A DNA stretch of 64,000 nt from Trematomus loennbergii (lineage: Eukaryota; Chordata; Actinopteri; Perciformes; Nototheniidae). The stretch is taken from contig JAAOOA010000033.1 in assembly GCA_012861695.1 (NCBI GenBank), forward strand, positions 17,089,934-17,153,933, given 5' to 3'. Under the pieces are notes generated by a model, which saw nothing but the letters and a program-made list of their open reading frames with translations, was not told the DNA's origin and ran no database searches. Position numbers and translations under genes: made by a program. Position 1 is the first letter of the stretch. Each line of letters starts with the position of its first letter. Positions 36,691-48,200 of the stretch are shown here, in pieces.

Positions 36691-37329
36691 ACCTGGTTAA
36701 ATAAAGGTTTAAAAAAAGAAAAAAAAAACTAGAAATTAACCATGTAATATCGCGGTAGATTTTGTCAGTCTCACGACTGTATTGGACGTTTATTTATCGC
36801 GATACCGCGATATTCGGTATATCGTTACATCCCTAATATACAGTATATATATTTTCGAAAGTACAATTGTCGAGCTGGGCCATGCCCCCGGTGTTGCTAG
36901 ATCAAAGCAACGCCCCTGGTTCAGCGGGAGGGAATTAATGAAGTGATCAGTGAAGGAGCTTTTTATACTATAAAGCAGCTGTGTGCAGCATTTACTGTAA
37001 GATTCACACACTATTATTCAATAGTTAGACCCTCCAGAAAAACGCGATTATGCGATCGCATAATTTACCGCATAATCAGCAAAATGGCGCAGATTTTTAA
37101 AAGGGCGCATATTTATTAAAAGGTCGCATAATCCCCGCATTTTTCCACACAAAGTTGAGGGAAAAAAAAGTTAACGTGAAGTAGTGATGTCATCAGCTCG
37201 CGCAGGTAAACAACACGTAGAGTGAATGTGTGGAACTCACACGAGAGAGAAAACAACAAGATCAGCGCCATATAGATTATTATATACTATTATTATATAC
37301 TATTATACTATTATACGGCTCTGACCAAG

Positions 37330-37605
37330 ATGAAAAAATCGAATCCATCTCATTTGCCTACGAACATTTCTGCTAAAGACCGGGCAAAGCAGTACCCCGA
37401 TGTCTTGCACGAAAGTGGGGGGAAACTATTCTGCACCCCGTGCAACTGTGTGTTGGAGCATAAGAGAAAATCGACGGTGACGACCCACTTTGATTCATTC
37501 AAACATTCTAAAATGCTTTCTGCTGCTGCGGACAAGAAAGTCAAACAACTCACGTTCACCGAGGCATCAACCTCCAAAACCCTTTCGAGGGCTACAAGAA
37601 ACGAG
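37330..37605 (+). CDS. CGGBP1-like BED/C2H2 zinc-finger exon of a transposon
   Basis: An open frame from ATG at 37330 reaches a strong splice donor (ACGAG/GTGAGT) after 92 codons; without splicing it stops at 37626. Residues 28-58 (LHESGGKLFCTPCNC, then HKRKS and THFDSFKHSK) closely resemble human CGGBP1 (HEDGGKLFCTSCN...HTK), with zinc ligands Cys-x2-Cys and His-x5-His. CGGBP1-type proteins are known domesticated relatives of hAT transposases. No second exon is recognisable in the remaining 500 bp of the element, so the gene is incomplete here. It is probably a DNA-binding N-terminal exon of the element's own protein and not a host gene. Confidence 0.65.
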
Positions 37606-37673
37606 GTGAGTAGCCTACAAGATTGAAGCTGGTCAGATAACGAACGAGTAAATGAAAACAGAATGAGGCGGAG

Positions 37674-37675
<2 letters not shown>

Positions 37676-37758
<83 letters not shown>
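37676..37758. repeat. (TG)n microsatellite
   Basis: This is a perfect TG dinucleotide run of about 83 bp just after the CGGBP1-like exon. The minus-strand frame through it (poly Thr-His) is an artefact. Confidence 0.97.
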
Positions 37759-37760
<2 letters not shown>

Positions 37761-38232
37761 CGAGAGTGATTAAAATAGCCCATATATAAATACATAAATA
37801 ACACTTTGTGATGTAGCTTGCTTCTAGTATGCTTGTTTATCATAGGAACTCTTTAAAAGGGCTCACTTTCATTCAGTAGTAGCCTAGTAACAGGGTGTGG
37901 GAGAAGAATCACCTTTTTTCGCCTCCCGCATATTTCGCAACTTTTCGCATATTTAGCATATTTCCGCATATTTCGCAACTTCACCGCATAAAATCACATA
38001 AAAACCCCGCATGTTTTAATCAAGGATTTCGCATAATCAAGGATTTTAGCCCGCATAATCAAGGATTTTAGCCCGCATAATCAAGGATTTTAGCCCGCGT
38101 TTTTCTGGAGGGTCTAAATAGTGCAGACTTATTACGTGGTGTTACTTGCGCACACATTTTTTTCTTTGGGCGGTGTTAGGGGGCCCATCAGCTCAGTGCC
38201 CAGGGGCCCCTGGAGGTACTAATCCGGCCTTG

Positions 38233-39208
38233 GTGACAACTGTGCTGCAGTTTTGGGATTCTTCCATGCTGGTTGTGAAGGTCCAGCATGGCATGGGCCT
38301 TGTTCCAAACTTTTCCTGCACTGGAGCATTTGTTATCCTTTTGTAATTCAGCAGAGGCTCTCACACATACATCAGTCACCCACATGGAAAGCGTGTCATC
38401 ATCACAACATGCAATTAGTGGCATTCTCTCAAGTTTTAAATTCCCTGGAAGGTAGTCATGCAGGTCTTTTCTGATTATACAAAAAGCGAATCCCTCAGGG
38501 GGTTAGGGTGTGCCACGCCTTGTTTGTAGCCGTCAAACATTTTGGTAACAAAGGTCAAAGGTTGTGATTGTGAATGCTCTCATTTGATAAGGAGAAAATC
38601 AATACCCATTGCTTTGAATATCCATTATTTTTTTTTATTATTTAGAAAAAGAAGGAAGTGTTAAAGTTTGATATTTCAAGACACTGTAGCCTATATGTTT
38701 CTTTGCACACCTTATAACCCTCATCTCCTATTTGCCTTTAGTCATTACATTTCCAAACGCACAAGTCTATTTGAGCCAAATAATGACTCTTGTTTATAGA
38801 GTCATTATATAAACAAGATATATAAACAACCACGCCTATTTTATTATTATGGTATCGTATGCCCTCACGGTGGAGGAGGGGCAGAATAGAGGGGAGGGGT
38901 GTGTGATCAGCGGTGTCAAGACCAGTCAAGACGTAGTTAAACAAGAACAAAAGTATGGCAGTGTGAATTTCAAAATAAAAGATTTAAACAACGTGTCCAC
39001 TAAACGTACTTTTATTTTGAAGTCCAAACCGGAAACGTTAGGTCTTATCACGGTCGACTTGGCGCAATCATTGCACAACTCGCAGTTGAAAAAAAATCAT
39101 CGATAATTGGGAGTTCGTGGAAAAAAACGGGGAAAACAGTGTTTATAAGTGAAATTAGTATAGTAAGCTTCGAGTAGGTTCGGATACACGTCTTTTTCTG
39201 TCGATAAA
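38233..39208 (+). promoter_or_regulatory. Upstream region and 5' UTR of flot2
   Basis: This is unique-looking sequence between the hAT-like element and the flot2 start codon. The last 350 bp (38860-39208) are the likely promoter and 5' UTR, but no CpG island or TATA box is evident. A plus-strand frame of 85 codons at 38849-39106 has no recognisable family and I do not call it a gene. Confidence 0.35.
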
Positions 39209-42200
39209 ATGGGAAACTGCCACACCGTTGGACCAAACGAGGCCCTTGTGGTTTCAGGTAACATTAACATTTTTTTAACGATGTGTAGCTCCTAGCATGG
39301 GCTCTTCCTGCCAGGCGTGATGAAATGCTTTATTCGAATGAAGATCCTTGGAAATAATTTAAAAAAACCCTCTTACAACCTTTATTTAACAGCATGTAAG
39401 AAGCTAACATTGCGTGTGAAAAAAAAGACCACATAACCTACTTTAGCAGTTAAAGGTCTGCACCGTAATAAGAAATGCTAGTTTTTCCCCCAGTGTTTAC
39501 TGTGTGTAACAAATGGACAAATGTGTCGTATTTGGGCTTCGTGTTATCCGCTATATCGTACACACGTTTATGAGTTTCTTCTCCGTTTTATTCCGTTTTT
39601 CTCTCATAGTAATTCTACTACCAGTTTACTATGCTTTATTTATCTTGTTTATCCTGCCTTTGCTGTAATGCGTGTTCAAGTGTTGTCTCTGCAAATTAGT
39701 GCGTAGTGGATTAGATTGGATGTGGTTTTTTGTTTGTTTCTTGCACTATTTGCTCATGAAACTGCTTTAATTTCGATATTTTGTTGTGATTTTGTATTAT
39801 ATGGCTGGCAAGGGAGAAGCTGTACAGATGAGGTTATTTAAATGTCTTGATTTTCTTCAGTGGTGAGGTAGGCACTTTTTGCTCTGGCGCAGAAGGAATA
39901 CAGCTAAAATAATTAATTAAAATGGAAACACACCATCAGCTGATGTTTCTCAGACCTGAAACAGGTCACATAAGAACATTCTTAATCTCATGCCCCCCCC
40001 CCCACCGCCCTTTTAAAAACACAGAGGCAAGGGCCCCCCTTTGTGTCCAAGTTTTGGTACCCCAGATTGACATTGGATTTTCTTTTATTAAAAATGATCT
40101 ACAAAGTTGGGAGGAACTATAATCAGATAGTCAAATCAGCGGATAAGAACAATGTGATTAAGTGTGTCATTCATTGTTAAGCTCCCAAGTCATAGAAAAA
40201 TGAAAGCTATGTGTTGCTGCATTCTCCATTGATCTGAGATAGATCCCTGGTGAACCTAAGACTTTTAGGAAATACTGAGCTTTGCCTCTTTTAGAAAATC
40301 TTTCCTTGGATCAAAATGTAGTATTGGCAGTGTCTTGGATAAAACATTTCCATGTGGCTGCAACTGATCTGTTAGTGCAGTTTTCATGTCTTAAAGTTGT
40401 GATTAACAAACAAATAAAAAACAGCATTGGGATTTTCCATTGTGAACAATTTAAGAGCATGTCAGTTATAGAGGAACTCAGATTGGGAGCAGAGGCGAGT
40501 GGGCGTGAGTTGTACATCCTGATTCCAGTAATTCCACAAATGTGAAAGGAAATCACGCGGTTAGATGCCAAAGCACAACTGTAAAGATGAGAAATAACCC
40601 TGCTCATTTGCATGTTGTGAATAATGTTTTTATTACTTCATCAGAACTCTGCATCATGGAAATTAGAGTCCAGGTGAATGGATTTTTTTTAGCGTGCGTT
40701 ACTTCTCATTCATTCACATATTACCCCATTCACACCAACGGTGTTTCAGGGCCGGTTCGGAGCTGGAGCTTGAAAATCACCGGGTTTTCCTGTTCACACC
40801 GCAGCGGAGCAGCCTCTAAACTCCGGAATCCGGTTCGTTTCAGCACCAAAAAGTTGTCCGTCTAGAAGCAAGAACCGCATACGTCACGCTTACGTCGGAG
40901 GGGGGCGAGATTAACCTGAGCTAACAGTTACGGGCCGTCTCCACAGCAGCGTTAAAAAATCTTGAAACGCTTCTGCCCATTCACTTTGAATGGGGTGAAG
41001 TCACTTTCCCTCACTTTTCGCCGAAATGCATTGTGGGCAGGCGAGCGGAGATTCTCAGGATTTTCAAGATTCAAAGTTGAACAATGTTCAACTTTTGAAG
41101 CTGAGGTGGAAGCGGCAGCCAATCAAATCCCGTGTACGCAAATCTGACCGTTCAAGCTCTAGCCAATCAAACGGCGTGTATGCTGGGAGAGACATACTGC
41201 AGGTCATTTCCTTATATTCCAAAAAATGGAGGAGAAATTAGCGGTAGCGAATCAATCACCCGGTGCTTTATGACCAGACCTGACCGGGATATAAACCGGA
41301 GGAGCCAGGCATGGAGGGAGGTGGCAGAGACAGTGGTATGTTTTCGCCTGTTTTGGGAGTTTATATCCAGTTTACTATGGCTTTTTTGCTTCGTATGTCG
41401 CGGGCGGGAGATTCATGTGATTGGTTGTTCGCAAAAAATCCCCAAGCTTCAGATACGCCCACCTCCAAGATTTTTTTAACGCTGCTGTGGAGACGGTCCG
41501 TTAAGGCGAGTACGGCAAATAAAAGTTGTAACAAGCAGTAGTGCTGAGCAAAGTGACTAGAACGCAACCACACACTTGTAAAAAAAAAAAAACGCTTTAT
41601 AAAGTCAGGCAACACTAACCAGGCTTCGTGTGATTCTGTTTATTTGTACCTTACTTTGACCATCCGTTCGCTGTTATTGATCATTGTGGAGAGCAGGCAG
41701 ACGTTTTGTTTGTTATTATAGCAGCTATCGGATGGAATCAATACATGGGCTGCACAGGTTGTCATGTCCGACTATCACAAGTAGAATCATAATGAAAAAT
41801 ACGCCGGTAAAAAGTGCCTGTAGAAAACGGCTTGGCAAGTAGTCAGTTTAGCTTTGGTTGCTATGCTAACATCACTCATGTTATACCAGAGAAACTTTCA
41901 TAACAGCGTTGTGATGCCAAACAGCGTCAATTCAGACTGACACACATTCACTTAAGGGGAACTGGGGATATGTATCAGCTGCTTGTGTGACAGTCAGACA
42001 GTGAATACTTTAGAGCCGTGTGAGCTAACCCGGAGCTAACGGGAGAATACACTCCCATGGAAGAGCAACCAGCACTGCAGCGGTCGGTAAATGTCGCTGA
42101 AACACATTAATAAACAATGAACCACGGCACTCTGGAGAAAAGTATAAGGTTGGAGAAGTCGTTATTTAATTTAATCTGGCTTCGTATGATTAAAAGCAAC

Positions 42201-45200
42201 ACGATCATCGACCCGACGCAGTCCCCCCCCCCCGTTGTTGTTGTAGTTAGCGCCGTTGGGGAGAAAATCAGCGACGTAAACTGTGACGTCATGACGTAGC
42301 AGCGGCAGCACCAGTCGGGCTCTGAGCGGTGTGAACAGAGCGGGAGCTGAACCGGTTCTGAACCAGAAAAGCTCTAGCACGGAGCTAGAACGGGAAAAGC
42401 CTTGGTGTGAAAGGGGTAATAGATAGAGCCTTCCCCCCTCAACCAAGGCACTCAGGAATCTCAGATATGCTGCTGGTAAGCAGGGATTATTATGGTGTGT
42501 TGCTCCAAGCATTTTCTATAGGACCTCAGCTTGTGACCATTTTAGTTGGCCATGGCATTTGGCAGGAGTCAGGTGGGTTTACATGGTAGAATCCTCTTGC
42601 GCCCAGATCCCTTTAATTAAAACAATATTTGTAAATTGTATGAGTTAGATTAAAGGACACCTATCATGCTATATTTAAATGATATATTGTAGGGCCATAC
42701 CTATATAAGGTATATTTATACGTTTCTGTTTTAAAAATACCAAACAGATCATGCATTTTAGCCATGCCTCATGCTCTATGTGCTGTTTGCTGTCTACGGG
42801 GCTGATTTTGTGAGACCACGCCCCCCTGCAGGAGAGGGAAGCCGTGCTCTGATCAAGTCAAGAGGGGGAGAAAAAAAGATCTCCGTCCTCCGTGTTTTAT
42901 TTATATATACAGTCTATGGTTTTATTATATTATTATAGGCCTATAGAGTCGTTATTCATTTGTTTTAAAGCTCAATAAATAACAAAGAAGACCTTTGACC
43001 GGCACTTTTCTAATTTTGTCCGGAAGATTTAAACTTTAACGGACAGCTTGACCGGCGAAAGAAACTGAAACTGAAACTCTGCCGCACGGTCCCCTCGTTC
43101 CTTGGAAGAGGCGGAGAGGTGGGTGTTTGTCATCTGCTGGTGGACTAACCGGAGAGAATTACGGAGCGTCCACACAGCAGCGTTAAAAAAATCTTGGAGG
43201 TGGGCGTATCTGAAGCTTGGGGATTTTTTGCGAGCAACGCGACCAACAACCAATCACATGAATCTCCCGCCCCCGACATACGAAGCAAAAAAGCTTGAAG
43301 TAAACTGGATATAAACTCCCCAAACAACTGTCTCTGCCACCTCCCTCCATGCCTGGCTCCTCCGGTTTGTATCCCGGTAGGTAAATAGGGACTGGTCATA
43401 AAGCACCGGGTGATTCCCTACCGCTATAATTAATTTCTCCATTTTTTGGAATATGAGGAAATTACCTGCGGTATGTCTCTCCCAGCATACACGCGGTTTG
43501 ATTGGCTAGCGCTTGAACTGTCAGATTTGCATAAACGGGATTTGATTGGCTGACGCTTCCACCTCAGCTTCAAAATTGAACATTGCTCAACTTTGAATCC
43601 TGAAAATCCTGAAAATCTCCGCTCTGCTTCCCACAATGCAGTTCGGCGAAAAGTGAGGTAAAGTGACGTCACCCCATTCAAAGTGAATGGGCAGAAGCGT
43701 TAGAAGATTTTTTTTAACGCTGCTGTGTGGACGCTCCGGGAGGGAGAAAAAAAGCCACAGCGGAGAATAAACAGAAGGGTAACCATGGTAACTATGGGCG
43801 GGAAGTCTTCTTCGCTGCTTTTGTGGCAGACTACAGCGCCACTTACAGGCCTGGCATATGTACTACAGCGTCTCCAGCGCTTTCGAGCGGGAATGGCCGG
43901 CCGTGGCCCAACCCCACATTCCCCTGATAGGTGGAGAGTTGGCCCAATAGCCGTAGCACCACCATCCTGACGTCAGGACAGTGTTCAAATCTGGATCAGT
44001 TTTTATCAGATCCGTTGCAGCCACGTTTTTAGAGATTTGGGTATGGAGGAAAATAGAGAGGGTTGTGTTTTCTGACACTTGGTGAGTTCCTTGGAACACC
44101 GGGGACACATATTCATGTATAAAAGAGGTACATAAGTGAATTTTGCATGATAGGTCCCCTTTAAGTTGTCAAAGAGCATGTCCAAACATAGATTTTCATG
44201 CTAGACTTTCTACTCGTGGTGAGGCTCTGGTACAAATACAAATAAAGTATGACATATTCGTTTTAAAAGTCAGTACTTATATATTTAAGCACCTCTTGTT
44301 CTCTGATATGAAATAGTTTCAGGCAAGACCAAGAGACCTGTTGCAACATAAAGACAGACTAGCTCAATAGGTCATCATTATGAGCTTAGGGTAAGAATAT
44401 CGCTTAGTATTCCAAGTAGTCTGTGTCCCTTTTCCTGCTCTGCACATTTTATTTTGTAATTGTTACGTTTATTCTGGTTTGTTTTGTGTTTGTATCTTTT
44501 ATTTTAAATGTATTTATTTATTTAATGTTTTGTGAGCTGAGCTGTGTGATTTTATATTTGATGTATCTCTCTGTACAGCACATTGGTCTGGAGGTTTTAA
44601 AGTGCTATAAATAAAGTTGGATTGGATTGGAATGCTCCCGTTTCCTGTGGAATATGTTCAGTCACACACCAGGAGAATATTTTCTGTGATAGAGGCCACT
44701 GTGTCAGATTGAGATTTATCCTTATAGACTTGACATTTCACAGAAGAACCCTCAAACAAGTCTTTTAATAGAAACCCTGTTGATGGAAATGTTAAAACAC
44801 ATCAGCAGCGTGTGAGTGAGAGATGTGGGTCAACATGTCTTGCTGTAATGTTTGGTTGTCGGGGGAGTATGTGTCAGTAAAGATAGTCCAGCTCCTCCCC
44901 TCATGGGTCTGTCCGTTAACATGTGACAGCTGGGAATGTCACACTAAAGTCTCCAGATTAATTTATCAGACTGTGGCCGGAGTCTGACTGAGACTCTTTC
45001 TTTACATCTACATCTGGAAAATGGCCTAACTGTCACAAGATATTGTTACTCTTTTTCCTACAGTCCTGTCTTTGGAGAGTAACAAACCATCTTGGATTTG
45101 ACTGGAAATAACTGGAATAAAATGAAAATATAGGGGTTATTTAATAAAACAAATGACATGTATTTCCATGTCACATGCAGGTAAAAACAAACATTTTACC

Positions 45201-48200
45201 ATATCATAAGAGGACATTATCCATTCACTTTACATACTTTAACCAAATCATGCAGTAAGACCCAGTACTGCTTTTTTCTGTGTATTATCTACCACATAAG
45301 TTTACTATTAACAAGTACACTTTATTATATTGAAATTGTGCAATAATGTACTTCGCTTGGATAATTTCTGACCCTTTGTTACCCTAGTATTAGCACATGA
45401 AAGCATGAATAGGGATGTTTCTGCAAAAAAAAAGTTAGACTATAACAAGTGCTGTGTAAATGTTGTAATTTCTTTTACAAAATGCTGCAATTTTTAGTAT
45501 TGATAATAAAATGTTGACTTCATTTTACTGTGATCAAACATTGGCGTTCTCCCTGCAGTAACTCAGATCACACCCTTTTGTAGGCCCATGATATGGACAA
45601 CACCAGCACACGTGTTATACATCTCTCTTGCCAGGCTGGAGAGAAAGGTATTGTTACACAGTAGATAACAGAAACATACCAGTGATTGAGTGGGAGAGTA
45701 GTGTCGAATCAAAAGACTGACAGCACCGGAAATCGGAGAGGAGGGGCCTGCTCCCAGTGTAACAGGAGAAACGATGTGGTCACTGTGGTTGGAAGAGTGA
45801 GGGTGGTTTGTTTTTATGACTGAACAGCACATGATCAACTTCCTAAGAAGCACTTGCAGAATATGTTAACTAGGTCACTGTCTGATATGCATTTCTCAAT
45901 AGCTCTGCTACAGTTGCATATAAATCTATTCCTTCGAATAAACTGTATGAATACGAATGTTTTTTGTACATGCAGACATCATTTCTAGTTGTTAAATTAA
46001 CTTGAGTGCACAGAATATTATGAATGTCCAAAAATGTCAATCTAGTTGTTTTATTTTGACTGTTAACCGATGATATTATACCTGTATAAAAAGGTTTTAG
46101 CCGATAGCCAGGCATCTTGTTTGACTCTTTGAATTGTCTTGGCCTTGGAAATAAGTTTGTATTGTGTCTTCGTTACATCTGCCAGCCATCCATTTGTTAC
46201 AACTAGTCTGTTATCTACTATTTTGCCTGCTGTAACCCAGCTATTATCCAAGCTGTGTGCACGCAGTTCTTTTCAATACAAGTGCAAAACATCATTTATA
46301 GTTGCTTTTTAAAAGTGTGAAGTAAACATCAATCAACTCTGGCCTACTGTATTTCACTCCATCCCTTTTTATTCTGACATTTATTAATTGAAGCTACTCC
46401 TGTTTTCTTCTTTTCCCGTGTTGATTTTATAACCATGTGACGTCCATTTCCTCTCTGTTGTTCCTAGGTGGCTGCTGTGGCTCAGACCAGAAGACATATG
46501 TGGTGGGAGGCTGGGCTTGGGCCTGGTGGCTCATCTCTGACATCCAGAGGTAAGGCCTCTCCGCTCTGGCTCCAAAATGCTTAAATGTCCTTTGAGAGCA
46601 ATTCAGTCTTAAGTGGCGCAGTGCTCACAAGATCAGCCAGAAAGCTCTTTAGAACAGGGTATCTGCAGGTCCTCACAACAGGTTCACACGTCTGAAAGAA
46701 TATTCTTTCTTATCCAGATTTTAAAACTCCTGCCATGCATAAATATTGCTTTAATATGCTTTATCAAAAACAATAACAATGTATGTCCCTTACCAATTCA
46801 TATTTTCTTCATATTCTTACCCTGCTTTTGAGTGTTCTAAGGGTTTCTGTCCATCAATTAAGGGAGATATCTGGACAACTAGCAATAACATTTAACATGG
46901 ATGCACTTGATGACATGTTCATCATAGCGATTATCATAGTTCAACACAATTGCTGTAAAATATTTATTTTTATGCAGTTTGTTGACAATACCATTTTTAC
47001 TACTTTGTGTTTTCAATCTTGAAAATACATCCTAAAATGTCAGTATTTTAAGTTTGTCTCTGCAGATACCCTGAAAAAAATATATTTTTCATTAAGACTT
47101 TCCTGATCTTACACAGTTCAGTGGAGATTAGACACATTATTTATGGTAAACTGAGGCCTCAGAATTAAAACATTGTTTACTAAATGTGCAAACAAACTAA
47201 AGGCTCAACGCTGTATGTTGATTTTAAAAGCAGCTCCAACAATCCAGCTTGTGAGAAAAACACTGGAAAGATAAACAGATGGTACATAATGGCCAGTTCA
47301 GGGAAAGTTAAAAACATAATGTTTACAGAACTAACTAACTAATTCCCAGACTCAAACGGAGACCAAAGTTCAAAGAAGGAGATAGACTTGCAGACAGTTT
47401 TTTGTGATTTTTAAGACAAAGTCAAGTTTAAAACCACTTATAAATGTCCCCATTTATTCCTGTGAGATCTCAGAGTTGTGGCACTGTTTAAAGTTGCTGA
47501 TTGAATGTCAGTGAAGTTGCTTTATTGCAATGAAACGGCAGATAATGCGCTTTCATGTGGCGTAACAGCCCCTGATATAGTTGTACCATCTGTGAAAAGA
47601 TAGCCTACAGTTTTCCTGATGAATTTGATAATATTGCTTGTCTCTGGAGCTCCTGTTTGTAATCTATGTATTATGTCTGGGGGTCTGCTTGTCTCTTTGT
47701 TTCTTCTTGCTAACCTGCTTTGCTTTGCCTGGTGTCGATCTCACCCCGTCTAAACCCAAGCGTGTCTCCTTCAGGTTAACCATTTCCCATTAAGTGTCTC
47801 ACTTTGTGTTCCGTTGCTAGGAAACTTAATGGTCGACGATAAAATAGAGTTGATGCATGGCTGGATTTAAAAATCCCCATTTAGAGACCGGCTGTCTCTC
47901 TCGCATTATTCTATTCTGCAATTTAGTCAACATTGCACATGTTGGATTTTAGAAACAGAGAGGGCTGGCCACTTAAGCTAAAAGCCCTGTGTGTGTGTGC
48001 ATAAGGACAGCTTTATAAAAACACCGAGGGGAAGGCTGTGTGTCTTCCCGCTCATGATGCAGTAATCAATTTAATGTCCAGGCCTGTGACTCATTGATCC
48101 AATTCTCCTGGAAAGAAGTGGGAGGCGCATGCGGAGCTGTTAACCAGAGACTCTCCTCTTCTTAGCTCCAATGTCTTTGACTCTGACAATGAGTCAGTAT

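Larger units (their letters stand above)
37026..38116 (+). mobile_element. TIR element carrying a CGGBP1-like exon
   Basis: The element is 1,091 bp. The left end reads TAGACCCTCCAGAAAAACGC, and the right end is its inverse (GCGTTTTTCTGGAGGGTCTA). The 6-bp direct repeat AATAGT flanks it (37020-37025 and 38117-38122). Both subterminal regions are crowded with CGCATA(AT) motifs, including the palindrome ATTATGCGATCGCATAAT (37047-37064) and three 22-bp CATAATCAAGGATTTTAGCC units before the right end. The interior contains one zinc-finger exon (37330-37605) and a (TG)n tract. Lacking the rest of a transposase, it is probably non-autonomous. Confidence 0.85.
35209..38232 (-). mobile_element. hAT-like element, decayed and filled with nested insertions
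   Basis: The left end GGGGCCGGATCTACC...GGGCAAAGGGGG resembles, in inverted form, the right end GGGGCCCCTGGAGGTACTAATCCGGCC region at 38175-38232. Inside is a minus-strand hAT transposase C-terminus (35852-36008), followed by Harbinger and CGGBP1-like insertions. The ends are diverged and no 8-bp duplication was found, so the outer boundaries are tentative. Confidence 0.5.
39258..46467 (+). other. flot2 intron 1
   Basis: The donor is GTAACA and the acceptor is TTCCTAG. At least four transposons, two of them nested, occupy 40720-44160, plus a LINE tail near 44440-44635. The remainder shows no coding frame of note. Confidence 0.8.

Noticed and set aside
38849..39106. Upstream 85-codon frame before flot2
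   Set aside because: There is no family resemblance and it lies in the probable 5' UTR/promoter; a chance open frame is more likely.
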